DNA of 64,000 bases from contig OY720347.1 of the NCBI GenBank assembly GCA_963082975.1, positions 32,567,398-32,631,397 of the forward strand, given 5' to 3'. A model generated the notes under the pieces. The model saw only the letters and a program-made list of their open reading frames with translations, was not told where the DNA came from and did no database searches. The stretch is from Labia minor. Its lineage: Eukaryota; Arthropoda; Insecta; Dermaptera; Spongiphoridae. Positions 12,621-24,262 of this stretch are shown piece by piece; position 1 is the first letter of the stretch; each line of letters begins with the position of its first letter. The translations under genes and the position numbers were made by a program.

Positions 12621-13725
12621 AAAATGGTTAACTGGTTAACATTTATTTATGATATATATATATATATATCATTTGATTTTTTAGAAAAATATTTATTAGT
12701 ATATTTTTATCACAATGTAAAAATGTAGTTTACCTTAAAAACTTCCAAAATACAATAAAATACAATAAAACTCATATAAGCGAAAACTCCACTTCTCTCT
12801 TAACTGCGGGAGATCTCGATGGGTACCAACGGAACGGTAAGTGCACTCAGAACAATATATTTTCTAAGTAAAAACTAGTACATACAACTAATAATACATA
12901 CAAACACAACAACAATACAACAATACATTCCCTACCTATTTGTTGCAAGTAAACTTGGGCCCTTAATAATCGTGGTTTTCGGGATCACTCAGGATACTGT
13001 TGTGATTTGAGTTTCTTCCAAACTAATTAATTAATTAAATATGCATACACTAGAGGCGCTGTTTAATGATAATATTTAATAATACATAAATAAATAAAGT
13101 ATTTTTTTTCAGACATTACTTAAAATATATAAATCACGAGAACTCGGTATGTCAATAAGAGAGAATCATCATTCACCATTACCGACAGTCGAATTACATA
13201 TTTCTTTAATAATAGATAACAGCAATTCTCTCTGACTGACTATGACTACAATTTGGGCATAGATCTATGTTCTTGATTGTAAATCCCCAAAAATTGAATG
13301 CATCGCTAACATGTATTATCGTTATCAATGACAATATTATACTTCAAGCATTGAAAACTATTAAGCACGTACCTAATATTTATTTTCTTGTTCAATCTTT
13401 GAGTTTTCATGACTTTCGCTTGATAACACAACACTACCCCTACAGGTTATTCGAGTAGCTAGTGCAGACTTCTATTCGAAGTGTCGAGATGTCCCTATAT
13501 GACACTAAATATGTTATGTTTAATTATTTTTTTTTTAAATAGTAAATAAAATTATTTTTCATAATAAAAACCTATAAACATTCGTTATATCTTATTCTAA
13601 GTCTGATTTATTATATCAAAAATATTATCTGCTTTAGTTCTAAAAAAGGAAAAGGGAAAATTGAATTATTAAATTTTTTTAACTTATTTGAATAATTTCA
13701 GAAATTCTAATAAAATCAAATCGAA
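12621..13725. other. Spacer, no gene recognised
   Basis: Contains a moderately GC-containing stretch (12785-13020) with an isolated GGTAAGT donor-like word at about 12836, but no open frame or acceptor context supporting an exon. Confidence 0.45.
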
Positions 13726-14443
13726 TCTATATATATAAAAGGCAATGTCTGTGTGTCTGCGTGTCTGTGTGTCTGTCTGTCTGTGTGTCTGTCTGTCTGT
13801 CTCTTATAGACTCAAAAACTACCCGTCCGATTACGGTGAAACTTTCAGGGATTGTTGTGGGCATACCAAGAAAGGTTTTAGTGTAGTTAAATCCAAAATT
13901 AATTTATCCAAAATTAATTTAATTAGTAATATATTGCTAAAAGTCTGTAGTGTCACAAAACTATCGACAGATGGCGCTACATATAATTTTCAAAATTCAA
14001 ATATTTTAAATTTTTTTTAAACTTAATATTTCTAACTTTGTATTACAATACAATAATGAGACGGAATTGTTGTGTGTTAAATTAGATTTTATAAATTGAA
14101 AACCATTAGTTATACTCTTAAGTTATTTAGTTTTATTGATCACATATCTGGAAAAAATCATCTTCATTAGTTGTTTTTAATTTAAATGTATATATGTGAC
14201 GTCACAGTTACCTCCTTTTAGATATATATCTATTCTTAAAATAAAATTAAAAATATTTATATTATATTCATATATATGTAAAATAATAATCTCTATAAAA
14301 TAAGAGAATATACTTATTCCGAAAACTGTTAATTAAAATGTAATAACTATTAACAATTAATAAAGTAGAAATAATTTTCGAACAAATAAAAATGTAATAA
14401 TTATTAACAAAAAAAATAAAAAATAAAAATAAATTATTAACAA

Positions 14444-14752
14444 AATAAGTTGACCTGTGGCCAGGTCCGAACCGACCGACGGTTTGAAGTAAATTAATTT
14501 CCAGCTACAGAAACAATTTCAAATAATTTTAATATATCTATTAATGTAATAAAAAACAGATATGGACATAACATAAATATTTTTAATTTTATTTTATTTG
14601 TAATACATATGTAAGACCAGGCTGTGACGTCATGAATGGCTGGGTGACTTCATATAATTTTAAATTAAGAAATATTCGTGGAGATATGTAAAAATCTCCA
14701 CATGTGAAATTTGGTGTGAAAACAATACCTCCCTTACTATCGTCGGTCGGTA
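14444..14752 (+). mobile_element. ACCGACCG-family element, internally deleted, nested in Helitron
   Basis: Starts AATAAGTTGACCTGTGGCC, carries GAACCGACCGACGG near the left end and CGTCGGTCGGTA at the right end: subterminal inverted repeats. Relative to the copy at 50488-51107 the middle (with the GGAC microsatellite) is deleted. No coding capacity. Confidence 0.72.
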
Positions 14753-15015
14753 AAAAATAAAAATAAAAATGTAATAATAAAAAATAAAATTTCAATTTTA
14801 TTAATTTAATAAATTATTATTATTATTATTATTATTTTCACGTATTAAACGGTATATTATTATTTGAAATAATTCCAATAAAAATAAATAAAAATAAAAA
14901 CCAAAAAAAAAGTGCAATTAAAACTAAAATTTCAATTATATTCATTTAATACATTATTATTATTATTATTATTCAGTTATCATATACGTAGATATGTATG
15001 CAGACACACATGCAA

Positions 15016-15208
15016 ATATTGGGAAACATCCGGTGGAAGACCAAAGATCAAGGTGGGTGGACAATGAAGGAAGGGACATGGGAGAGATGGGACAGGGTAG
15101 GATTTGGTTGTAGCTCAGGATAGGGACTCTTAGAGAAAAGTGGATGCTGCGGCTAAGAACTTTCGAAAACTGTATAGACACAGAGTTAGATAAATATAAC
15201 ATATGCAA
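15016..15208 (+). pseudogene. Captured LINE reverse-transcriptase C-terminus
   Basis: The plus strand gives IGKHP then, after a frameshift, RWVDNEGRDMGEMGQG and WL.LRIGTLREKW, matching the C-terminal tail (GRPKTRWVDN-like) of the same LINE fragment seen in the other Helitron copies. The open frame on the opposite strand (14969-15208) is its shadow. Confidence 0.65.
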
Positions 15209-15417
15209 TAATAATATATAATTAATTTACTGATTAAATTAAAATATATATTTTCTAAGAAAACAAATATATGTCTTATCTACTTATACTGATTGAAACA
15301 AAATGGATGAAAACCTTTTACATACAGACTTTCAACCAAATACTACACTCGGGGGTACAGGGGGCGGAGCCCCCGTCTAGGTGTGAAGAGCGCCTGGAAG
15401 GCGCTCGGAGCAGCTAG

Positions 15418-16117
15418 TAAACTATAAAAATAATAATATAGATGAAATTTGAATATAACCTTCATCAAATCATCATTCAAATTGTTGTAATTTTTTTCGT
15501 TATAGGAGTATTATTATATGTCAAAGATCACACAAATCGATTAAAATCTTTTTCCAATTAAATAACATTATATATATAGCGAAATTAATTTCATGCTTGA
15601 AGTTAAACTTAACAGGATATTAATTAAAGTTTCGCCAGACACCTGTTTGATTATAATAAAATAATTCTCAAGCATATCCCGTAATATTATAATAAATGTA
15701 TTTTATTTGAATTTCAAAGAAATGCAAATTATATTTAGTTATATAATATTAATAATACTTTAACAAATCATTTGGATTGATATTCACGGCTAACAAATTA
15801 TATAAAAAAAATAATTTGTTAAATGAACTCAATTGTCTCCCTTATAATATAAATTAGTTATAAAAATATTATAATTTTCTAATTTAAATTCATTAACTTA
15901 CTATTCCAACAATGCATTAGAGAGGAGTTTATTTGAAGGAATAGTTTAAATTTTAATAAAATTATCCACTTTATATGCTCCTACATTCTATATAGCTTTC
16001 AAAATTTATATCTAACAGCTTGAATAAATAATAAAAATTAAAAATAAAATTTTCATCAAATAATTCAAATATAAGATTAACTTTAAAAATCTCTTATCTC
16101 ATTACTCTTGATTTTGC
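15418..16117. other. AT-rich spacer
   Basis: Nothing assigned. Confidence 0.5.
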
Positions 16118-16560
16118 CAGTTGCTTCCTTTTTTAATTCAAAAGCAACTTTCCTTATGCAATATTTCTCGGTCGCTTCTAGTTTACGAGATAAAAATTAT
16201 TAAAATTTGAATATAAATCCATTGATATTATATTTAACTACCATGTTTTATTCATTTGGACAGTAAGGGCTCCACTAATTTTCTTGGGTGTTTTTTCAGT
16301 TCGGTTTGGATATATGAAAATTAAAAAAAATAATTAATTAAATAATTTTCCTATATTCAAACCGAACCGAAAATTGGTGAATAAGTGAATAATTAGTGAA
16401 TTAGTCAATGAAATATTATTTAATTGCTGCACATTTCGACGTCTGGTAAATTAGAAGAGAGCAAAAATATTGCATAAGGAAAGTCTTTGAAATTAAAAAA
16501 GGAATCCACTTGCAAAGTTTCATTCAAATCCCTGAAGCTTCCCGTTTTGTAAACAATTAA
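16118..16560. repeat. Large imperfect palindromic repeat
   Basis: Left arm (16118-16200) with CTTATGCAATATTTCTCGG returns inverted at 16446-16560 (GCAAAAATATTGCATAAGG). A second nested palindrome lies at about 16290-16385 (TTCGGTTTGGATATATGAAA against its inverse). The arm sequence also occurs at 58283-58440, so it is a dispersed element. The right arm carries GTTTCATTCAAATCC, the inverse of the GGATTTGGATGAAAC word there. Confidence 0.65.
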
Positions 16561-16929
16561 CGTTTATATTAAAAGATTTAGAAGGATATATTGTCGTTGG
16601 ATATGGTCAACATATAATAGTTTAGGAAACCCTAGAGAGAAGATTCTTCAAATAAACGACTAATAAATTGTAATTTATTTCTTTGTTTATATTTTTCTGT
16701 TATTTATGTATTTATTCGCAGTAATGTGAATCGTATGTATTTAGGATTATTTATTTACATATTTAATATTGGTTATACATAGAGAGCAAACAAATCAATT
16801 CACTATCTATCTATATATATATATATATATGCATTATATGTATAAATCATCTCTTTTAATAGATCATATAATTGCCAAATATTAAGGATCTTTTTATAAT
16901 ATTTATTTATGCTCCTTTCAAATGCTTCT

Positions 16930-17160
16930 ATTCAGTCATGTGGTTGATGTTTAGTGCCTCCTATGTTTCCTGTATGTGTGCCGAACTAGCTCCGTCATAT
17001 GCAAAATTTCATCGACTTCTACATCAGGGGCAGCCATCTTCATATTTGACATCAAAATTTCCGGAACGGAATCGAGCAACTCACTTCTTCAGGGTTCTTC
17101 CACAGCAGTTTCAATGTAGACTTTACAAATCTTTAGGAATGGTTTGCAGCATGTTTATCT
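16930..17160 (-). pseudogene. Possible mariner transposase N-terminal remnant
   Basis: The minus strand yields FRSGNFDVKYEDGCP, close to the FRSGNFDVKDEPRSGRP segment typical of mariner transposases between the two helix-turn-helix motifs, followed by a stop-interrupted stretch. No terminal repeats were located. The match is short, so this stays tentative. Confidence 0.45.
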
Positions 17161-17454
17161 TTTTATAATAAAAAACATCATATAATGAAAGTGTATTTGT
17201 CCAGATATTTCACTCATTTCAAATTAAAATAACATTTTATATGGACACTGAATTTGAAAACGATTTTCATAAAAAATGTATACTGGCATGCCACTTTTCA
17301 AGCACATGTTCGTTTATGGTTGAGCGTTTCCTGATATATAAGCATCAACAACATGGAGAGGCTTAAGATGACCCAATTTTATAGGAAAATATCGAGCTTT
17401 TTCTCTTATAATTTCTTGTAAATAATTATTACTACTGAAATTGTTTCTTTTAAG

Positions 17455-18578
17455 TAGAGATGCAACGAATAGTCATTTGGCCGAATACCGAATACCGAAT
17501 ATTCGGCCAAAATGAAGGCCGAATATTCGGCTATTCGGCCGCCGAAACAAAATACTGTATATACTATATGTACAATTATAGTACATTTCACAATTAAAAG
17601 TATCATTTTCTAAAAAAATATGCAAATTTTTATTTTTGAAAAGCATTATTTTACTCCAAAAAAGTATTCGGCTATATTCGGCCTAAAAATTGACCAAAAA
17701 AGAAGTATTTTTCATAGCAATATATCCTCATGATCAAAGTTTTGTAAATAAACTTTTTAAACAGTGTTCTGTTTCATTAGAATAATTATTTCATGGAACT
17801 TCTGAAGTAAATTAAGATAGAAATAATTCAAAATAAATCAAACCTAATAAATTAATTGTGGAATTGCTTCATTTCAGTAGAATCTTTAAGATGCTATCTT
17901 AAAGATGTACTCAGTATAATGTTTAAGCTGATAATTTTGATATATTACATATACATATAGCAGAGGAATATTATTTGTAATAAACAGTATCCTTCATTTA
18001 ATTGTTTTTAATTTCTATAATAATTGGTTGTAATATTTATTTGAAATGAAATACTTGGTTGAAATATTTGAGAGTTATATATTTATGTGAAAACTGACAT
18101 CTTAGTTATTTATTCTATTGAATTAAATATAATTAAAAAATCATTGCAAGCTTTCTTTTTTATTATAACAAGGCATAAGTATTAACCTTCCTATTTTGCT
18201 TAGAAAAATTAGAATTTGCTCGAAGACCAGTTTTGAATTGGATTAATTTTAAGTATTAGGCTAGCTTATTACAGATATTTTAGCACTTATTCATATAGAT
18301 AAATGCTGTAATAGGATTCATAATTTACAACTTTTATCTATAGGAATAAGTTCTTTTATAGAAAATGGTTGATAAAACCCATTTAGGGCATAAAAGAAAA
18401 ACAAGTTAACTAACAATAAATACATTTCTACGTACCTGTAACTATAAATACGTTTGTAATGGTACTATTCGGCCTAAGGCCGAATAGTTGATTTGATATT
18501 CGGCCGAATCCGAATATTCGGCAGACAGGCCGAATAGGCCGAATATTCGGCTTCGGCCGAATATTCGTTGCATCTCTA
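17455..18578. mobile_element. hAT-type non-autonomous element, 1124 bp
   Basis: Perfect 8-bp TSD CTTTTAAG (17447-17454, 18579-18586). Terminal inverted repeats begin TAGAGATGCAACGAATA on both sides (17 identical bases). Both subterminal regions are packed with GGCCGAATA / GCCGAATATTCGGC words, probably transposase-binding arrays as in other hAT elements. The middle is AT-rich filler with no transposase frame. Confidence 0.9.
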
Positions 18579-18640
18579 CTTTTAAGTGAATTTGAAAGAT
18601 TTTAATTAAAGGTTCTTTGTAAAAAACAAACTTCTTTTTT

Positions 18641-19222
18641 ACTATCTCGCCAGAGATAGTATTGCGATCACGAGAATTTTCGATGTTGAGATTTTGATGT
18701 TTTTATACGTTTTGAAGGTTCCTGAATCATTTTCACTAAGGTTGAGAAAAATGTCTGTGTGTGTGTGTGTGTATGTATGTAACCAAGATTACGCAAAAAC
18801 GGTTTGAGCTAGAATGATGAAATTTGGTACATGAGCATTATTCAAAATTCGGAGTTTTCTATCAACTTTTGAGAAATGTAGCTCAACCGGAAGAGGGTCA
18901 TTACTTAAAACGTTTTGATTTTTTTTCCTCTAAAGTGACCGTAAAAATAAAGATATATGTTTGATAATTTTTCACATGATTAATAATTGTATAAAACTGC
19001 TATATATAGAATTTCAGCTTGAAATTACCAGAATTAATTTTTTAACACTGCAAATTTCACGCGCCAACACGTGTAGTGGTGACATCAACAAAAAGCCAAA
19101 CATGCGCTGGTTTAATATTTATTATTTCTAATTTATAATTAATTAAATTTAATTTAAATATAATATATTATGTTATTTAATCCAATTCAAATTGCGAGAT
19201 AGTCGAGTGGAGAAACTCCAGC
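18641..19222 (+). mobile_element. CTATCTCGC-end repeat family, copy 3 (best preserved)
   Basis: Starts ACTATCTCGCCAGAGATAGT and ends near GCGAGATAGTCGAGTGGAG plus AACTCCAGC, giving inverted CTATCTCGC ends. It carries a GT microsatellite (18758-18770) followed by GGTTTGAGCTAGAATGATGA and AATTTGGTACATG. It serves as the reference for the other copies. Non-coding. Confidence 0.75.
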
Positions 19223-19999
19223 TAATTTAATTTTCAAATACCTAAAGTAAATATTTTTGACCTAACGAATCATAAACAAAAAATTCCACATAGAAATTTT
19301 ATTAAACTTTATTTTGCATAAAAAAATAAAATAAATTAGTTTCTTTATCTAAATCGTTATAAACCATATCCATATTAAAAATCGTACTTTTGAAATTATA
19401 ATTAAGATTTGATGATTTTTCTCATGAGAATATGAATAATAATATTAATAATATTGACCTATTACTTTAATTATTTATCTATTCTACTTCGTTGTCTTTA
19501 ATACACTAGCGTGCAAATTTCCTTAAAGAACAATGTATAGCAACTTTATGCTAATCAGATAGCCTACTATTTTTTAGCTACCAAAATTTATTACTTCTTG
19601 AATGTGTACAAATAGTTGATTAATCTATTTTTAGTATAAATATATAAAATTTTAAAGAGTTTTGTTGAGTTGAAAATGACTAGCATGATAAAATCTCCAC
19701 TCCACTAATATTGATAGGGATCAAAGTGAGGAACCTCCCTTTGTTTGTAGATGTTTTGCCTTTCTAAACGAAATAGCCAAGTGATGATAGCTTAGCTAGA
19801 GGGAATTTAGGATACTATGTATAACTAGTGGAAACGGAATTCCGGTGGTCAGATGACCAACCTCAAGTTTGTTTACAATTCATATGTCTTTGAAAAGTTT
19901 TAATAAATTAAACTAATTACTTATTTTTAATAAATGTAAAAATCAATGTTACAATGAAATATACTTGAACATATACTATAGATTATGTTTAAATATATC
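19223..19999. other. Spacer
   Basis: AT-rich; a tRNA-like A-box word (TAGCCAAGTGA near 19779) lacks a matching B box. Nothing else assigned. Confidence 0.45.
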
Positions 20000-20007
20000 A
20001 TATAATA

Positions 20008-20473
20008 CAGAGGTTCTTAATCTTATGTACTCTGCGGACCCCCACTTGAAAAAATTTTTTTGACGGACCCCATTCCAACTTTAGGTACTTTACGTCATTT
20101 TATTAGTTAATTTCTGGCTTACGATCTCACATAAGAACAAGGATATATGATGAATATTTCTAACAGTGATTGGTGAATAACGATTTTTTTGCATATTGTA
20201 GAACACATTTTATTAGAAATTATAATATTGAAGAAAGAAAATTCTGCTAAATATGAAGATGGAAACGGTAGCAATAGTTTTCTTGCACATTTCGTTGAAT
20301 TTGGGTATTTGATCTCTGTTTCCTCACAAAGCCATGCCATCGCTTCTTTTATATTAAATAAAGTTTTAACCGACTCATCATTTTCTTGTGCACCTGTACG
20401 ATGGCTTTGCGGACCCCCAGTAAAGGCTTCGCGGACCCCCAGGGGTCCGCGGACCACAGTTTAAGAACCTCTG
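20008..20473. mobile_element. hAT (Charlie-like) deletion derivative, 466 bp
   Basis: Perfect 8-bp TSD ATATAATA (20000-20007, 20474-20481). Both ends start CAGAGGTTCTTAA. Subterminal GCGGACCCCC words repeat on both sides, a pattern common to hAT elements of the Charlie type. The interior retains a transposase fragment on the minus strand (20119-20457). Confidence 0.9.
20119..20457 (-). pseudogene. hAT transposase C-terminal fragment
   Basis: An open frame of 112 codons. Its middle reads ARKLLLPFPSSYLAEFSF, matching the LLPFPSSYLVE(x)GFS core of the hAT C-terminal dimerisation domain. The N-terminal 50 or so residues derive from the terminal repeat region and are not transposase. Catalytic residues of the upstream RNase H-like fold are absent, so it cannot be active. 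Confidence 0.72.
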
Positions 20474-20904
20474 ATATAATATATTATTAAATAATGAATT
20501 ATTTTATAAATTCTAAACATAATTCAATGTGGTTTATATTTCCTTTTATTAACTTGTTAGTTCTATAATCAAGAATTTTTCACTTATTTATATGAATTCA
20601 ATTTTATTATATTATGAATATTTACAGTATTATGGCATAACATATAGCTATAAATAGTAAAACAAACTTTTAATTAAATGCAAATAAAAATGAATTAACA
20701 GTAATTTGAAATCAGCGATTATTGATTGAATAAACAAAATAAAAATTACATATTAATTGGAATTGATTATTTTTGGTAAGGACTATCTATTAAAAAATAA
20801 TAAATTAAATAAATATGTAACGTATTTCATATGTAAAAGATATTGCATTTAAAATTTAGAACAATATAATTTAGTCCTCTTGTAAAATTTATTTTTATAT
20901 CTAT

Positions 20905-21115
20905 CTATTCATCACTCTGAACTCGGAAGATCTTGGTCACAACAAATATTATACATTTGCCCAATCTTTCCTATTCTGAACTATCTCCATCTAACTCCTA
21001 TTCCCTTCCATCTCCCAGTTTTATCACATCCCTTTTTATATTATCTTCAAACGGCGTTATTGACATACCAAACGGTGATCTCCCATTATAAGTTTCTAAC
21101 CGTTTCTTCAAATTT
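20905..21115 (-). pseudogene. Old relic of the Helitron-captured RT segment
   Basis: Diverged from the 240-460 segment: it keeps ordered words such as AAGATCTTGGTCACAACAA, CCCTATT-type and TCTCCCA. No Helitron end is recognisable. Too decayed to translate usefully. Confidence 0.5.
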
Positions 21116-22660
21116 TCTAATCAATAAATATCTTTATAAAAACTAGACATCTTAATTCTAGATGGTAAATTGTTACTAATGAATAATTTTAATAAATTAA
21201 TATATTATTAATATATTAAATTTATTAACAACAACATTAATACTAGAAAGCTCTTTAAAATTATTCCCTATTCTCCCTAGCACATTAATTTTTTAGTAAA
21301 TGTTTGAACTGTATAAATTTATTGGTCAAGAGGTCTATACTTAATAAGTTTAATTTCCCATTTTATCACATGTATAGTCATATTTTAGCAATTAACTAAG
21401 GAAAGTTGGTAACAAATCTTTAGGCTTTCCGAATTTTTCGAATTTTTCGAATTTTTCTACAATACTAAATAAATGTAAGTGAATGAACTGAAACCGGAAA
21501 ATCAAAAGTCAAGTTAATTTATATACTCTATTATAGTTATTATACAAAGTCTAACAACAATTATCGTATCACTATGTTTTGGGATAGATTTCGTTTAATT
21601 ACGAGTTAATGTCCCATTAGTTTTTACCGACAGACGATAGTAAGGGAGGTATTGTTAGGTATGTTGTTGAACAACATATTATTATACCTTCTGTAACTTC
21701 AGAAGTGAAAATAAATTAAGTACTTTTTTGATAACCATGAATTAAATAATTTTATAAATTGAATTTTAGTAAAACAACATAAATATATTCTAAAATAGTT
21801 CCAATGAAACCTTAGATTTCCTATAATTATATTCTCATATATGTCCCCCTTAATAATAATTTATAAGTTTTTTTTTTCTAATTGAAATTTGCATTTTATT
21901 ACTGATAATTTTGAGAATATCAAAAGTATACTGTTAAAGAAAAAATTCATTTTTTTTTATTTTCGATAAAATATTATTATTTTTTTAATTATATTATAGA
22001 TTGTCAAAGTCAAATTCAATTTTGTTTTATTTTGCTTTTTATTTTTTTATAAGTTATTTTTTAATTTTATAAATAGTTGTAAAAAAATATCGATTAATTA
22101 TTAATTAAGTTTCCAATAAATGTCAATTATCAATAAATATTTATATGTAAGAATGATTAATTTAATAAACTTGAGCAATAACATCTCACTATTTTCATTT
22201 ATAGAATAATAATTAGAATAATCAAAATTATACAACTATAATTTATTATTAAAGAGGTAATAACTATAATTAAATTAAATTTAATTAAAATCTATTTGAA
22301 TTAGTTATTAATTTGGAGTTTTATACGCATCTGAAATTGAGTATATTAATATAACTCTTAAGTACCATATGTCTTTAATTTATTTATTCATAGTACTTAT
22401 TAAATAAAAATAAACTTCAAAATGAGATAACTAATAATTATTTTTTTAATTAGAATAAATTTAAATCTTATAACTAATAATATAAATATTAATGAATTTT
22501 GTATTTCATTATTCATATGTAATTTAATTTGTTTAACTATAGTTTAAAAATAATAATAATAACCTGACACTTTTAATAAACATGAGCCACTTATCAGTTT
22601 ATCTATTAAAATTGAAATATACTTTATTTTCAAATAAAAAAAAAATTCATTGTAGATGCG
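21116..22660. other. AT-rich region with a short ACCGACCG-family scrap
   Basis: The scrap at 21625-21657 (TTACCGACAGACGATAGTAA) matches the right end of the family at 50488-51107. Otherwise nothing assigned. Confidence 0.5.
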
Positions 22661-22799
22661 TGAGAGTGGAGAGCGCTCCTTCTTGTCTTCAATTTCACTG
22701 AATTGATTATCACGAGAAAAGCTTTAATAATATTTGATGAACCCGCAACCCATCGTAGAGTAAACAGTGAACAATAATTTCTTGTAGATGAGGTCTTCA

Positions 22800-22900
22800 G
22801 ATTCTATCTATTTGAAAACAAGAGGTGTAATCAAGGTGATAGAACGAGTGCTTGGGACTCACCAGGCTCAGATTGGAGATTAAATTTAAACCCTACACTT
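22800..22900 (+). repeat. Possible tRNA-derived SINE relic
   Basis: GATAGAACGAGTGCTTGGGA followed by CTCACCAGGCTCAGATTGG has the look of a tRNA anticodon arm in a SINE head, but the A box is weak and the B box (AAATTTAAACCC) is degenerate. Tentative. Confidence 0.3.
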
Positions 22901-23261
22901 TAATCCATCTCTTGTATAAAGTAATCAAACTTAAGTAGAATCAAATAAAAAATTAAAATCATTTTCTTAAATTTTCATTATATATACTTAGCTATATCAT
23001 ATTATAATGACAATTTAAATAAATAAAATTTGAATTTCCATTATTGGTTCTTTTTTTATATGTTTATATATTATATAAATAAATTTGATAATAAATTAAT
23101 GTTTTTTAGTATTAATATTTATTAAAAATTAATAGACACTACACAGTTTGTGGGGGGTGGAGGCAACACGTTTGACTATAGGAATAAGATTTACCTAGTC
23201 AACGAGAAAAAAATCAGGAAACTAAATAAAATAAATAGTAGCAGCCTGTGTTTAAAAAAAT

Positions 23262-23335
23262 CAAGAAAAATGCCAATAGGATCAGTTGTATGATCAAACA
23301 TCTTTACGGCAACCAACTTTACAGGCGCTATGGAC
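23262..23335 (+). repeat. ATCAAGA/GATCCGTTGTA repeat, copy 1
   Basis: Shows AATCAAGAAAAA, then GGATCAGTTGTATGATCAAA and GGCAACCAACTTTACAGGCG. Related blocks lie at 24168-24262, 29115-29205 and 37240-37320 (inverted). Confidence 0.6.
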
Positions 23336-24167
23336 ATTATGATAATAAAATCTATTTGTCACAATCAGAAATATTTAAATAGTATTTTGAACTCGAACCC
23401 ATATGAATTCAATTTTATCTATTTTATTATTGTCCTATTAGATGGAAAATATATATTTTTTTTCTTCGAATCTTTACTTTATATTATGTACTAATATAAT
23501 TTAAATAAAATTTAAAATTTCAATTTTGTAGATATATTAATTTATTCTTAAAAACTATTTTTTTTTCGTTAGAGGTATTATAGAAAGGAAAAGAGAAAAA
23601 GGTGCAAAATTATTAAGTGTTAATTAATAATTAGTTATTTACAAGATGTATATCATTTATGTCTAATACAATATAAAAAAATTTATAAAGATATCCTCTT
23701 TAGTAGATTATGTACAGATTCACCTGTTAATCCTTATAAATTACATTTTATTCCACAGAAATATAATTACTATGATAATTTAATCGCAAGCTTTATATCA
23801 GACAATCCATTAAGATTTTTGTAGATAATTACATGGAACATAAAAGAAAAGCGATCTCTAATGAGAGAAGATGGAGGAGAGAGACCAAATCTCTTGCTTT
23901 CAAACGTGTTAAAAAAACTACATAGAAATTATCCTCGTCATTTTTATGTTTATTTTCATTTTAAATTTACTTTGAGTAATCATAAAATAAAATATTTTAA
24001 ATTTTATCAAAAGAGACCTTTTGAGGACTAAATACCATTCAATTGATTATTTTTAGAGTGAAGTGTATTTTGAACTACTATATTACTGTTTAAACAAATT
24101 GTTTAATCTATATTAAATTGGGTTTTATTTATAATTGAAAATATATTATTATTTATTGGTTTCAATC

Positions 24168-24262
24168 AAGAAAATCAAGATAAAACTTGAGAGGATCCGT
24201 TGTAATGATCATAGAACACCTTTATTCCGTTTTGGTTGCAACCGACTTGATAGGCGCTGCGT
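24168..24262 (+). repeat. ATCAAGA/GATCCGTTGTA repeat, copy 2
   Basis: Longest copy: GAAAATCAAGATAAAACTTG, GGATCCGTTGTAATGATCAT and GGTTGCAACCGACTTGATAG, then GCGCTGCG. Flanks are not shared with the other copies. Confidence 0.62.

Larger units (their letters stand above)
13726..15417 (+). mobile_element. Helitron with a different 5' end, 1692 bp
   Basis: Begins TCTATATATATAAAAGG after an A and ends with the hairpin GAGCGCC-TG-GAAGGCGCTC-type sequence followed by GGAGCAGCTAG, then T. These are canonical Helitron ends. The 5' end is followed by a GTCT/GTGT microsatellite and TTATAGACTCAAAAAC, unlike the 5' ends of copies at 1, 46035, 51316 or 55042, whereas the 3' 400 bp match them. A second repeat (14444-14752) is nested inside. 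Only the C-terminal part of the captured reverse transcriptase remains (15016-15208). Confidence 0.85.

Noticed and set aside
12785..13020. Possible host exon with a GGTAAGT donor
   Set aside because: No supporting open frame, acceptor or polyadenylation context; the donor word alone is weak.
19740..19860. Possible tRNA-Ser/Leu-like sequence
   Set aside because: Only an A-box-like word; no B box or stem pairing.
20189..20464. 91-codon plus-strand frame
   Set aside because: Lies opposite the hAT transposase fragment inside a TSD-flanked element.
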